The notes: a model not told the origin generated them from the sequence alone. A DNA stretch of 64,000 nt from Eupeodes corollae (GCF_945859685.1 NC_079147.1:97270315-97334314); one strand, 5' to 3'. Positions 21,190 through 33,083 are shown, counted from the stretch's first letter. A program made the numbers and translations.

Positions 21190-22500
21190 ACTCAGCAATT
21201 TACTTAATAATTTAATAAACAATATTGATTTTAATTCGTTCTTCAAAAACAACACAACAGCATGTCTATTAACTAATGTCTCATTCAATCCATACCAACG
21301 AACGGATCAAAGCGAAAATGTGTCTCCCTACTGGTATAATAAGGATATACGAACCATTCGAAATGTCAAAAATTGAGGTGTTGACTTCTTAAACTAACAG
21401 ATTTTCATCTCTTTCCGAATTCCTATATCTAGACTACATTGACATAATGCAAGATAGCTTGATTACGGATCCTAGGCGATTCTACCAATTTATGAACATT
21501 AAACGTAAAGCCAATGATTTTACTTCAACATTGAAAATCCACCATATGACATCTACCTACCCTAAAACTATTAGAAACATCTTTGCCTTATTCTTCAGCA
21601 AATCATACAGCAATCATTTTGTAGAACCTGACTATAGTTTTGTTGGTTACTTAAAAGGTATCTCATGCACCAACCTTAACGAAATCGGAAAAAGTGGTGA
21701 TATTGTTGACAAAAAATTAAGTGTTTTTGAAGATGACTTCTCTCCTTGTCCGGATGTTTTCCCTAATATATTATTAAACAAGTGTGCTGTCTCCCTATAT
21801 GTAAGCCTCTTTCAAGATATCTTCCAAAAGCTCAGGAAAGATTCTTTTATTTTTTCTGTTTGGAAACAAGAGCAAAAATAATGTTATGAAATTCAATTCC
21901 CAAGCTTTTCGATAGCATTTTTTACGAATCTCCCTATTTTCATTGTAGGGTAATTTTTTCTTAACTCAAACATGGCTTCTTAAAAGACATATCCATTAAA
22001 ACCAATTTTACTGAACGTGTGGCCAAAACTCTGAACGAATTACAGAAATTATTTATCTTAAACTAAAAGCTCTTGATTTCACACCTTTTTTATTGCATGG
22101 CTCAGATTGTACCTTAAGATTAGCCCATATAGAGTTGAAGTCCCTCAAGGCAGACACTTTGGTCCTTTGTTATTTGTCTTAAGTATCAACGATGTTATTA
22201 ATGTCCTTGATAAATAATTCAACTTTAATTTCAGAATTAGTGCATCAAAAATGTCTTTAAACTCATTTTATTCAAATGCCAATTCATAACATTTACCAGC
22301 AATCGCGAAGTTTCAATATCAAAGAATGCAATCTGTACAACGCAGACTTCTTCGGTTTGCGTTCCGCGGTCTTCCAAGAGGTGATAATCTATTCTTACCA
22401 AATAATGAAGATAAAAACTTTTTAATCTTCAAACCCTCTAAAAACGCCCCGAAGTCACTGACTCTTCCTTCACCAAAATACATCAACGAGAAATAGACGA
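21190..22500 (+). mobile_element. Degenerate Jockey-like LINE 'X'
   Basis: Order on the plus strand: end of the endonuclease region (SPYWYNKDIRTIRN), linker (YLDYIDIMQDSLITDPRRFY, FMNIKRKAND), reverse-transcriptase blocks (LSLFQDIFQKL, then a decayed HGFLKD block, then PQGRHFGPLLFVLSIND), and a C-terminal block at 22320-22440 (RLLRFAFRGLPRGDNLFLP). The open stretch at 21447-21881 covers linker to early reverse transcriptase. The catalytic YADD block is deleted. The copy lies antisense to the Beat gene within its intron. Confidence 0.65.
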
Positions 22501-22960
22501 ACCTTGGATTTTTGTCCTTGAGTGACGCATATGGATTTGATTTTTCTCGTTTCCTGCTTTTTGTAGATAACATTTTTACACCAGTTCTACCACTGCCGAT
22601 CAAAATAGGTACCTTATCTAGTTTTGCAAAAATAGTCGATCTTTATGCAAAAAGTGATACCTGCCAAAATGTCGAGAAATTCAATGAAAAAGCTCTTGTT
22701 GGAAAAACAATTATCCAGCTTTCTTTGAAAAAGTTGTAAATAACAAAATTAGTGAAGTAAACATTTACATTATCTGTTTTAAATTTAATGATTTTGAAAA
22801 CAATTACAATTTTTGACTATTGTTTGAGTGAGTTATTTTTTGGAGGTGCATAACTTTAAGTTTGCAATACTTTTCTAACTGGCGGCCATTTTGACCGTTT
22901 CGAATGATTTATTTTAATTTGTTTCGACACTTACAGGATTGAGGCTTTAAAATCACCTAG
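22501..22960. other. Unassigned DNA between LINE X and the mariner-like relic
   Basis: The plus-strand open frame 22512-22739 does not match the expected LINE C-terminus and is not called. At 22870-22960 a GGCGGCCATTTTGACC stretch precedes the mariner-like relic and may belong to its 5' flank. Confidence 0.35.
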
Positions 22961-23440
22961 CAAGCGTAGAGCCTAAAACAAGATTGTCGTTGATCCCAAA
23001 TTTTATTTTAAAACTGCCGCAGCTGTAGTTATGATTATTCTCAAGGTAACTCAAGATAGCCGCAACTACTGACTGTTTGGTGTACTTTATGGGTTGATCG
23101 AATAATTGGTCCGAACTTATTTAAAAATTTTACAGTAAACTGTAACCACTGTAGAGACAAGATCACTGACTCTTTCGTTCATCAATTGTACAACCATGAT
23201 GAGGAGCTATGCACATCAAGTCACAAAGTTCGTGCCAAAATTTATTTATTGAAGGAAACGTTTGGTAACCGCATAGCTCCTCGTTACGGACCCATGAATT
23301 TTCCTCCAAGGTCATACGATTTAATGTCGCTTGACTATTTCCTGTGGGGATATGTGAAGATGCTAGCCTAAGTCATTGAGTCCGAAACAATTGATAATTT
23401 TTAGACCAATATTCGCCTTGTTGTTGCTACTATACTACCT
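22961..23440 (+). mobile_element. Mariner-like transposase relic
   Basis: The plus strand, with several frameshifts, resembles the C-terminal half of a mariner/IS630-type transposase. It reads YNHDEELCTSSHKVRAKIYL, then ETFGNRIAPRYGPMNFPPRS, then DLMSLDYFLWGYVK. This is the segment with the last catalytic aspartate region (the 'CDLTPLDYFLWG' type). Stops interrupt the upstream part and no terminal inverted repeats were found. It is an inactive remnant. Confidence 0.65.
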
Positions 23441-23814
23441 CTAAAAAAAAACACTTTATTTTATGTTTATTGGACCTGAAAGTAGGCATCGAACCAAGGT
23501 TATATTTTTTTCCTATCGGTTTTGACATTACTTAAACTTGCAAACAAATCGCACACAATTTCATGTGACCGAACATTCCAATAACAATATGTAAGTGCTA
23601 CCAAGCAAACTTTTAGTGATCACCTTACGCAGTACAAAGAAGGGTTAATAATCAAAATTGACAATCAAAACAGTGACAGTCAACTATCGCCTTACGCGAT
23701 TCTACCCCAGATGAATGCCAGATATAACAATACATTGAAATACCGTTCCCAAATGTCTTACAATCATGTGAATTTCTAATGTCATTAATGTCAGGGGTTG
23801 TTTAAAATTGTAAG
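23441..23814. other. No gene seen
   Basis: Short AT-rich interval between the mariner-like relic and the LOA-like LINE. No match noted elsewhere in the window. Confidence 0.4.
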
Positions 23815-24780
23815 GTGTCGTGGTTAAAGTCATCGAGGCACTTTTTATAAGAGCTGTTTATATTCCCTCGGCATGGAGAGAAGTAAACATTTTGTTGGTA
23901 CCCAAAACGGGAAAATGTTCTCAAATCAAACTAAAAGATCTACGACCTTTAAGTCTATCATCTTTCCTTCTTAAGACCTAAGAAAGATTAATTAATATCT
24001 GTTTAAGGGCAAGTATTGATACAAAACTTCTGTCTATGTCTCAACATGCCTATTGTAAAGGCAAATCGGTGGAAATGGCATTACACAGATTATTTCTCAC
24101 CATCGAATACACTATGATTGGTTTCCTTGACATCTAAGGCGCTTTTAACATTGTGAAAACATCTGCAATCACATCTGCACTTACAGCTCAGAACGTTCAG
24201 AGCTCGCTTAAGGGAGTTAATTAATTTAATAATGCTGACAAGCAGAATATTTAACTCTAAACTTGGCTATTTTTCTGCTAGACGATTTATTAGTAGAGGG
24301 ACAAGGTGGTGTATTATCCCCTCTTCTCTGGAACCTTATAATAAATGAAATCCTGTATTGGTCTGGATGCAGAGGATTTCAGAGTTATTGCCTATGCGTA
24401 TAAGGTTGATATTGCGGTTTCAGAAAAGCATCTTAATGCCCCAAAAAAAATTAATCTTAAAAAATGCCTTAGACAAACTAATATTTCCGGATCATCGGTG
24501 TGGACTGGGTGTCACCTAACACAAAACCGAATTAGTCCTATTTTCGAGGAACTACAAAATTCCATATGTTAACCATTCCTAGATTAAAGTAATCTAAGTT
24601 AAATTCTCTGACAAGGATAAGTATACCTGGCACACCACGCGGCTAGGGGTATTCTCAAATGACTTTAGCAGAAGAGGAGGAAACACTTTTTCACCTGCTC
24701 TTTGCATGCCCTGCTCCAGCTGAAACACTCAAGAATTCTTCTATATTCTTCATGTGGTATCACAATTATTAAAATATATT
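23815..24780 (+). mobile_element. LOA-like LINE, reverse-transcriptase fragment and C-terminal tail
   Basis: The translation shows SAWREVNILLVPKTGKCSQ, DLRPLSLSSFLLKT, SMSQHAYCKGKSVEMALHRL, GFLDI-GAFNIVKTSAITSAL (the LOA/R1-type 'DIEGAFNNV' block) and, in another frame, HRCGLGV then KTELVLF. The sequence then jumps to AARLGVFSND-type and EEEETLFHLLFACPAPA, the C-terminal tail, so the RNase H region is deleted. Compare the tail at 45.4-45.7 kb. Numerous stops; dead. Confidence 0.7.
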
Positions 24781-25198
24781 GAAAAACTGTTTCCAAATGT
24801 CTTACTGAATTTACAAACTTGTGACGCAATAAAAAAAAGAAAATTTTGTATTGATACGAAATCCAATTAAACAATAAGTTTATCTTCAAAGATATTTGAC
24901 TTGTCAACAAAACCGCGCGATTCATCCCAAGACACAGGACAATTCATAACGGAAATGAAAAATACATGTAAGCATAAGCAATGTTTGTATATTTAACTAG
25001 TTCGCTCAAAGCTATTTCCTTTGGATAGCTTTATTTTAATTTCATATAAGAAGAACCAGGATGGAAAATGAACTATGCGAAGATAAGAAAGAGGTAGAAC
25101 ATGTATGTTTAAATTGTAAAGCGAACGCCTATTGGCTGTGTAGTTAGTCAGGTGTCTAAAAGGAATGAAGAATAGTTCATTGTCGTGCTAGTAGGTAG
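24781..25198. other. No gene seen
   Basis: AT-rich intron DNA. I see no repeat match elsewhere in the window. Confidence 0.45.
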
Positions 25199-25737
25199 AA
25201 GGTACTTATTACAATACAATCACATTCCTTCTTTCTTACAAGTTTTTAGCGCAAACATGGAGCTATTACGTTCAGTTTATTTATTTTGTTAAATTTTAAA
25301 AGAAACAAGTATACGAATAAATAGAGAAAATCAAGCAACAAAATACCGGTTGTTGTATTTCCTGAGCTATACAAAAATATGTTTTTCTTATTAAAGTAAG
25401 CCAAGTTAAAAAATAATATTTTAGAGAAAATTAAAAAAAATCTATCGGTTTGTTTTTGAGAAAATTCGAATTTTCCTTTTTTGACCAAACAAATTGTATG
25501 GGGGCCACTGTTAGTTTTGATCTTAAAAAAAAATAAAAAAAAAGCCTAACGCGAATCTGCTCAAAACCTTAACTTCCAAGTTTGAACTCAATCGACACAA
25601 TAGTTTAGGCCGTAAGAGCGTGGACAGACAGACAAAACCGACCGGACGGAATCGCGGGACCCACTTAAAACCTCAATTTCTAAATTTTCCACAAATGCAA
25701 AACTTGCCATATATAGTTTCTATATGACGCAAGTAAA
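25199..25737. repeat. Interspersed repeat E, short copy
   Basis: Matches the copy at 58683-60065 at both ends: GGTACTTATTACAATACAATC at the left, and GTGGACAGACAGACAAAACC with CAAAACTTGCCATATA at the right. The middle of the long copy (about 58757-59620) is absent here, with a junction near 25275-25315. No coding capacity. The class is unknown. Confidence 0.65.
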
Positions 25738-26330
25738 AAAGTGAAAATATCAAAACTAAATCCTAAATCCATCAAAAACTGACAAATATAATTTTTGTTT
25801 GTAAATGTCAGAATTTTGATTCAAAACCAGCTACGGGCTTCTACAAAAATATCAACAAAAAACAAACCACTTAAAACTCAGTTCCATTCAACCGAGATCT
25901 AAAATTCCTAGAACTCAAAAATGGTTCTAAACCAAATTATACGGACATATTTAGATGTAATGAAATACTCGAGTTCTTAATATTTTTAAAATGGTGTTCC
26001 AAAGATAAACCGATAGTTTCTATATTTTATTTTTTTATAACTCAACATTTAGAAAGGAATACATTTTTTGTTTTAAAATATTTTTTTTTTCAATAATTTT
26101 CATAAATAGTCAATGTCAGTATTTACCAAAAGCGAATAATATTTATTCGAAACGGTTTAAAACATAAAATAGTTTGAAGATAGATAATGATAATTTAAAA
26201 ATTGTATGCACTGTATTATTATTTTTATTTTTATTATTATGATTATACGACAAATTAATTGTAGTAAATAAAATTATTTCATGTTTTTTTTTGTTTTTAA
26301 TATTCTATTGTGTTTATAAAGTGCCAATAC
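25738..26330. other. AT-rich intron DNA, low complexity near 26090-26300
   Basis: No gene seen. Positions 26215-26245 hold TTA-rich simple sequence and 26280-26300 a T-rich tract. Confidence 0.5.
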
Positions 26331-26536
26331 TCTGGGGGTTTTGCGAGTAATGTTGTTAGGGATGGAGGGGATCTACAGTTTTAAACCAAGTCCGAACAAC
26401 TAATTTGAAAAAGCACTTTTGGAAGATTTGTCAATTTATCGCAAGAGGCAGTACCCATGAAAAGAAACTTCAGGTGGCACTGACAGGGCTTGAACCCAAG
26501 ACCTCTGGCATTAAAGCCCACCATGCCATGGGTACT
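26331..26536 (-). repeat. tRNA-Asp-like SINE, minus strand
   Basis: The reverse complement carries the SINE head (GGAGTACCCATGGCATGG) with an internal loss of about ten bases around the A box, an intact-looking CCAGAGGTCTTGGGTTC stretch and the usual body. The tail end near 26331 is eroded. Confidence 0.75.
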
Positions 26537-27951
26537 CCTTATAAAAACGACTAATTTAATGAAAAGCGTTCAATAACTTTTCTGATTATATGAAAAGGTA
26601 ATGCAATAGTATCCATTTTGTGTTGAATTAAAACGTGGCTGAAAACTTAAAGACCGTCTAATCGCCTAAAAGACACATCAGGGACAATACTGTGTAGTTC
26701 CTTTAGGGGTTTTATATTTTAGTTTTTAAAGGCTTGTGAAAAAACTTAAACCTCAAAACTTCTTGGCTAGTTTCATAAATTCACCATTGGAAAGTGTCCA
26801 TTAGCCTTCAACTTACTTAGATGAATCTAGATTTCCCAGAATAAAAAGTTCGACGTCCTTTGAACCAGTTTATCAGAAAAACTCAATAAAACACAGTCTT
26901 ATCAAATGATTACGTTCCTTATGTGTACTTAGGAGAAAAAATATAACGAAATTCAAGCTCACATAAGTGAGTAAGCAATTGAAATAAGAATAGAGCCATT
27001 CATATTTTCCTAGACCCAGATATAAAATTGAAGTATAAATAACTTTAGGTAACTATGGTACTGTTTTCCTGTTTTTACCTGCATGTACTCTACCTATATA
27101 TCTTTCTAATCTTAAACTTCGTGACTCTACAAAAAGTTTCAAATTTTACAAAATTTTGTGAAATTAAATTTTTAATTAATTAAATTTCTAAAAATAAACT
27201 AAGTCTTAGACAACATCATCTTCCTTGTATACTAAAATTAATTCCCATGAACCTTGATACTACACAATTTATCAACATTACGTACAAACATACAAACAAA
27301 TAGACACATATACATACGTAGGTATGTATGGTATATGCAAAATATATGAATTTTTGATAAGTAATTAAGATCCAAGAGAAGAAAACAAAAAGTTTTCAGT
27401 TTCTTCAAAAAGTTATTTTGCAAATGTTTCCTTCCTCATGTCAATCATAAAAAAGTTTCCATAACATTCTTCAGTATTTTAAAGACACTATCTTCATCAT
27501 CATCATCAACATCATCTCGGTATCATCATCATAAACATAGACTCCATCAAGCTTCATAAACTTTCAAAAATATTTTAATATTTTTAAAATTAAAATAAAA
27601 AAAAAGAAAACAAAACATTTTAGCCGCAAAAAAACTCACAAATTAATTAAATAAAATTGTCAAGTTCTTACGCCGCGCCAGTCGCCGAGACATTCACATT
27701 TTATATCTCCAAATAATTCAACTACAGAACGTACATGAAAAGAAAAACAAAAAGACGAAGAAAGAAAACAAAAAAAAACAGTTTTTTAAATTCTCTAAAT
27801 GCTAAACTTTTCCGGCAAATAACATTAAACTGTCAAGTTTGGGTAAAAAGTCGGTACGTCTAAATACAAAAACACACATACCCCATATCCATGCCCACCC
27901 TTGAAGACGACGACGACCCTAAACATCCCTAAAAACAACAAACAACCCAAG

Positions 27952-27995
27952 CCAAGCAAGCAAGCAAAAAAGCAAGCAAGCAAGCAAGCACCAAG
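27952..27995. repeat. AGCA/CAAG tetranucleotide repeat
   Basis: Microsatellite of about ten units, broken by a short A-run. Confidence 0.85.
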
Positions 27996-28054
27996 CAGAG
28001 CATAGTTTTAGGAAATTTTAATTCCGCTTTTGAGATGTCAAAGTCACAAAGTTA

Positions 28055-28118
28055 AACGATGACGATGACGACGACAACGACAACAACAACTGACGACCGT
28101 CGAGGACGACCGTCGTCG
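28055..28118. repeat. GAC/AAC trinucleotide repeat
   Basis: Imperfect GAC and AAC units followed by CGTCGTCGTC. The open frame through it (MTMTTTTTTT) is simply the repeat translated. Confidence 0.8.
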
Positions 28119-28211
28119 TCAACGATGAAGAAGGGGGAGGGAAAAAACAATCTGTTGGGAAAAATAGGTTTTCTTTTTTCATTTAAAACAAAATTTTCTC
28201 TTTACTCTTAC

Positions 28212-28251
28212 CTTGAACGAAAGCCAGCAACAGCACCAAAAATACCGACAT
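28212..28251 (-). CDS. Beat-family signal-peptide exon (first coding exon)
   Basis: Forty coding nucleotides on the minus strand: ATG at 28251 in the context CAAAATGTC, encoding MSVFLVLLLAFVQ, then a phase-1 donor G|GTAAGAG at 28211. The residues form a hydrophobic signal-peptide core directly after the start. The donor phase matches the phase-1 acceptor of the exon at 9723-9903; the split codon reads GAT (Asp), and the mature chain begins close to the junction. A tiny signal exon followed by a long intron is the usual layout of Beat genes. No other start in the region gives a signal sequence ending at a good donor. Confidence is below that of the Ig exon because 40 nt is little evidence. Confidence 0.7.
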
Positions 28252-28700
28252 TTTGCGCCAAAAACCAATAATCCAAACTTTCTTCCTCAGTACGGTATGG
28301 TGCGGTGCGGTGCGGTACGTCGTCGGTGGTTAAAATTTCACCCAACAACAATAACAACAACCCTCAAAAACAAAACTCAGTCTATGATGGAGAAAAATAT
28401 AATGAACTTAAGAAAGTTATTAAACTTTAATTGGGACGCACATTAAACCATAATCACAGGAAATTATAAATTCGCAATTAATTCACTTACGGCTGTCACG
28501 GCCACCGTGTTTTTTTTATTTTTTTATTTTAAGTTTTCCCCCGTGTGCCACTGTCACCGCCGCTTCACGCCGGCCGCCGAGACCGATACTACTTCAACTT
28601 TAATTAGATTATAATTACTCGACTTTGAAGCACTAAATAAAACTCACGCTAGTACATAAATAGATACGTCTGCACGGTATTATCCTTTTTTAAAGAGACC
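28252..28700 (-). promoter_or_regulatory. 5' leader of the Beat-like gene with a possible 109-nt intron
   Basis: Upstream of the ATG on the minus strand is a good donor, GACAGCC|GTAAGTG (exon end at 28491), and a good acceptor, TATTTTTCTCCATCATAG (exon start at 28381). Together they define a possible 109-nt leader intron. The sequence beyond 28500 is GC-richer (CGGCGGCCGGCGTGAAGCGG region) and probably close to the transcription start. I could not place a TATA box or initiator with confidence. Confidence 0.35.
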
Positions 28701-30955
28701 GAGAACGAGGATGAACGAGGACTCAAAAGGGACTTCCGTTCCCGAACTCTACATCACTGTCATGGTTTCAAAAACGGCAAAGTAATTAAAATCGCTCACT
28801 CAAAAAATCGTTGTCGTTCTTCAGATTTCTGACGTCATATTAATTTCATTCCGATTAGCATGATGCTTCTTTCCTTTTCCTTTCCTTTTTTTCTCCTACC
28901 GGTGTTGTTTTTGTACGCAATTGAATGACACAAAAGCTTATTGTTATCCTTATGGCATATACTCGTATGTCCTTATGTATACAAGATTGAAGAAGCTAAA
29001 GCAGAGATGAGCTCACTCACGCATCATCAAGGACGAGTTAAGTCGTCGTATCGTCCTCGAAAAACGGAACCGAAAAAACCATAAGGCAAAAGCGAGCGAA
29101 CTAACGAACTTATGAACGAACGACAGAAAAAGTACGGATTGGATGGCGTAAAATTAATCCGATATATTGTCATATGTGAGATGTGTGTGTGTGGAAGGAC
29201 AATTTGCCTTGGGACAATTAGGGATCTATTAAGAGGGATTAAGGTCCTTTCAAGAATTCATGACAACGACGAAGAATTCAAGATTCATGATATTCTCTTT
29301 TCTTCCTCCTCATTGGGTTCAACCCAGCCGTACGAAGAATAAAAATACAAAGTCATATTTATCACGGTAATTAACGGATTTTTCTTATAACTTTTCCGGC
29401 TTTTCCTTTGGCGGGTAATAAGAAGAGGTTTCTTTGGGGTGGGGTAGGGGGTTGGTTTTGGTATTAATTCTTTCAACCAATAAACTATCACTTGACACGA
29501 GCCTGACACGAGAATGTGACAGGACGACGACGACGATGAAAAAAAGGAACAAAGAGTGTAAAATCCTTTCGCACCAGCTATTCTGATTGAACCTTACAAT
29601 CTGACTGAAGTTGAAGTGCCATGTGGATGGACAGTATTGTGTGTATTACCGTGCTCAGCTCAGTGCTGTGAGTTCCTCCTCAATTTACTTTCGTTACGAG
29701 ATGATGCTCCTTTGCGCTGTGTTTTCTGGCCATGATATTGTTGAGTGCTCCCGAAATACAAATTCAAAAGGACCTTCTGATGCGTGCTCTCTCGTTGTTG
29801 GGCGCCACGCGAGGAGGAGAATAATCATCTCGTATCGCATTGTGGATGCTATCTAGGATTTTTGTTTGACTTTAGATGAGGAGTGAGCTTTTGCTCAATT
29901 TTTCGGAGTAAGTTTGTTTTTACGGTGCACGCAGGTTTTGGATGTTGCTGAATTTAGAGAATGGATTTGAGAGTGGAAAGCTTCGTTGTGGATGAGGAGA
30001 GTTTTTGAGAGGAGATTTTTAATTTGGAAGATTTAGAGATGTGTTTTTTAGGTTTTTTACTTTTTTGAAAATTCGGGGCTAGGGCGCGCCCTGTGTACCA
30101 GTTTACTTTGATAAAAGTAGACAAATATATCGAAAAGCTTATGGTGTGTAGTAAAGAGGAATATGAGTCTTCTTATGATGTAAAATACACTTTGTGACGT
30201 TATATGATTTGAATATTTATTTTCTTTTTAGCTTAAATGACTTTAAAATAATGACAAAGGTACAAATTTGTGTACAAAAATAAAAACAAAATTATTTTCT
30301 GTGGAAGTAGAATCAGTCGGAATTTCCAAGAATTAAATTTATTTGAAATTTTCATGCATAAAATTGGGTTGTATAATATTTTTTTTTTTTTATAAAGTCA
30401 TACGTATTTTGGATAATTCCTCTTTCTTTTTTTTAAAATAACCTTTAACTAAATATGTATATTTAATGGGAAAATAATTTATAAGAAATTAAACATTGAA
30501 GTTGAAATTTTTAATTGAACTTGACATTTAAAATGATATAGGTAAGCCTTGTTCATGCTTTGAGCTTATTCTGGCAGCTTGATTAGTTGATTTGTTGTAA
30601 TTTAAATAGATGGCTTGATTTACCTTATGTACTTAATATAATAGATCGATGTATACATATACATATTTGTGATTTGTTGTTCTTACAGCGCTAATAATTT
30701 TGATTACAAATATGTCCAATAACAATCAAATTTGTAAATTTTGGTGGTGTTCCAAGTAAAAGTATTTCTTATACAATGTTTGTTTGATTGGGCTTCAATG
30801 ATCAATATTCTTGATGCAACTAATAAAAATCTAATTCATCTTCTGTTACCCGACGTTTCGCTGGCTGTTTTCCAGCTCCTTCAAGGGATTTTTCAAATTT
30901 ATTAGCTGAAGATTTAAAATATATGTTACAATGTGTGGAACTATTTCTATTTTTA
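28701..30955. other. Upstream flank of the Beat-like gene; no gene seen
   Basis: Unique-looking DNA, less AT-rich from 28.7 to 30.0 kb and AT-rich after that. Open frames at 29112-29342 and 29611-29856 have no recognisable domains. It probably contains upstream regulatory DNA, but nothing specific can be named. Confidence 0.45.
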
Positions 30956-31995
30956 TTTTCTTACTCAAATATCTTTTCAAGAATATTAGATAATGGCAAT
31001 TAATTTTAATTTCGACTCATATATTTTTTCCAAACCTTAAGATATTGTCTTGAAACTACTTTAAACTTTAAAAAATGTTGTTTTCAACATTCAGTAAAAT
31101 TTAGAAAAATCGAATTGACATTTTTTTTTTTACAAAATATAAGAACTTAAAAGAAAATTTAACAAGAGTTGTTAAAAATTGATTTTTGCCTTAAATATCT
31201 TTTCAAAAATTTGAGATTATGGCTTTCAACTAATTTTAACTTATAACAAATATTGTTTTCAACATTCTGAAAATTTTTGAAAATTTTTCAAACCTAAAAA
31301 AAAAAACAATACTAAAACTTGGTTAAAACTTACTTTTGACTTAAATAGCTTTTCAAAAATTAAAAACATTGTCTTCAAACTTTGATTATGTCACAGAAAA
31401 TATTTTTTTTCCATATTCAATAATTTTTCTTTTTTATAACATTCCAAAAGTTTGTTTTTTATTAAAAAATAAAATCTACAAAACATAGTAAGCAAATTTC
31501 GTAAAAATTGATGTTCGGTTCTTGATATCTCTCAAATTAATTTCATTCATCCAATTTGTAAAAATTTAAGAAATGCTACTTAAATTGGTAAGCATTTGTT
31601 TTTGATTAGAAATATATTTATTTAGCCGTACGACGCGAATGTGGAATGCCTTACCTAGTCATTGTAATATTCAGGAATTCAAAACCAATGAGCATCGACA
31701 TCTCCTTTTAAACCCTCTTTCCTCTTCCTAGTGCTCACAATGTGCCTCTGCATAATAAGGTTAGTAGTATCCTCTTGAGTGTGTGTTTATTATAAAAAAA
31801 AAATATTTAACAAACATAATTTTTTAAACCAAACTATTTATTTATATGAAAAATATTGTTTGTAATTTTAAAAAAAGTTTAAGAATAATTTAACTGACAA
31901 CTTTATTAACCCAACAAGAAAACCTACAAACTTTTGAGCAAGACTAATCGACAGACGGGATGTTAAGTTTACAGTGTGGGTCGCATTCCAGCCTC
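30956..31995 (+). mobile_element. Family A element A5, 5' end eroded, holding a LINE K tail
   Basis: Plus-strand copy made of internal units (ATATCTTTTCAAAAATTTGAGAT, AACATTCAGTAAAATTTAGA and similar). It ends GACGGGATGTTAAGTTTACAG...CATTCCAGCCTC at 31995, followed by a T-run. The hairpin end is not recognisable. A 5'-truncated LINE K insertion sits at 31621-31806. Confidence 0.65.
31621..31806 (+). mobile_element. 5'-truncated LINE K 3' end with poly(A)
   Basis: Encodes the last residues of the LINE K protein (RTTRMWNALP, as in the big ORF at 33.6 kb). It then has the 3' UTR ending GAGTGTGTGTTTATTATAAA and an A-run, matching the 3' end of the full element. A 7-bp ATATTTA lies on both sides and looks like the target duplication. 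The undisturbed target can be compared at 32634. Confidence 0.8.
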
Positions 31996-32389
31996 TTTTT
32001 TTTTAGTAATATGTAGATTGTCAATACTTTCTATAGACTAGCACCAAATAACTCCAGATTTTTATTAAATTATGGAAAGATACTATGGTAAGAAAGAAAG
32101 ATATCCGTGATTTACTTTAATACAAACAACATTTTGTGCTTTTTGTATATTTTTAACCAATATTTCGCTGTTAAAAACTCGGTTTAAAATCTTAAAATTC
32201 ATCAATTAGGTTTCTGTCCATACACATTTAGGATTCGATTAAAACGACAAAAATATACGATAACTTTTTAGTGGGGCTTCCATCAACTTAAACTTGAATG
32301 AAAGGCAAGCTTGATTGTCGATTTGTCTTGGTAACAACTCTAACAGAATATTTTGTGTAAGATGAATACTCTTTATTTTTTTTGTTCTC

Positions 32390-32832
32390 CTAATACTTTT
32401 TTGAAAACGATTTCACTTATTTGTTTTTTAGTTGTTTTTGTAGGTTGTCATTTGAATTTTTTAGTAGCATTTCTTAAAAGTTTGTTTTTCTTCTATAAAC
32501 AAAATAAAGATAACGTAACAAGTGAATAATTGAAAACATTGACTTCAAATTAATTTCATTCATCAAATTTGTATTTTTTTATATAAGAAATAAAAACTTT
32601 TTAGTAATGCTGCTAAAATTGAAAAAAAAATGGATTTTGATTAAAAATCTCATTAACAAAAACAGATTTTAAAATCAAACTATTTCATTACCTATATAAA
32701 AATATTGTTGGTAATTTTTAAATTTTTAAGAATAATTCAACTGACAACTTTTTTAAGAAAACCTACAAACCTAAGCAAGACAAAATGATAGACGAGATGG
32801 GAAGTTATCAGTTTGGGTCACATCCCAGCCTC
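32390..32832 (+). mobile_element. Family A element A6, 3' part
   Basis: Runs parallel to the end of A5 (TTTGATTAAAAATCTCATTA, CTGACAACTTTTTTAAG, AACCTACAAACCTAAGC). It ends GACGAGATGGGAAGTTATC...CATCCCAGCCTC at 32832. The left boundary is approximate. Confidence 0.65.
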
Positions 32833-32849
32833 TTCTTTTTCAATTCAAG

Positions 32850-33083
32850 CTCCTAGCGCTATTGGTTCTTCAAATATTTTGTTTATTTTATCTTGAGAGG
32901 CCTTTCAGCATCATAATCGGTATATTAAAGTCGATACTGGTTCTCAAGATATGGACGACAAAAAAGTTTCCGTATTGTATGGACGTTCGGTCGGACTTAC
33001 ATGCGTCCAAAATCTTAAAATCTTTTACTTAGATTCTAGGGATCTTAAAGATTACAATAGCTTCTTATAGTAAGTTAAGAAAG
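32850..33083 (-). mobile_element. Family A fragment A7, 5' part, opposite to A6
   Basis: Diverged minus-strand copy of the hairpin-end half: CAGCATCATAATCGGTATATT, AAGTCGATACTGG, GTTCTCAAGATATGGACGAC, CTTTTACTTAGATTCTAGGG, ATTACAATAGCTTCTTATAG. A6 ends in a T-run immediately before it, so A6 probably inserted into A7. Confidence 0.6.

Larger units (their letters stand above)
26537..28211. other. Start of the first coding intron of the Beat-like gene
   Basis: Intron sequence downstream of the signal exon. It carries simple repeats: CAAG/AGCA units at 27952-27995 and GAC/AAC-rich units at 28055-28118. A GGCGCGGC|GTAAGAAC donor-like sequence at 27671 on the minus strand has no supporting exon. 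No open frame here is credible. Confidence 0.5.

Noticed and set aside
27660..27690. Donor-like GGCGCGGC|GTAAGAAC on the minus strand as an alternative Beat exon end
   Set aside because: No acceptor or coding sequence before it, and it lies inside the first intron.
28059..28271. Open frame MTMTTTTTTT...
   Set aside because: Translation of a trinucleotide repeat on the strand opposite the gene.
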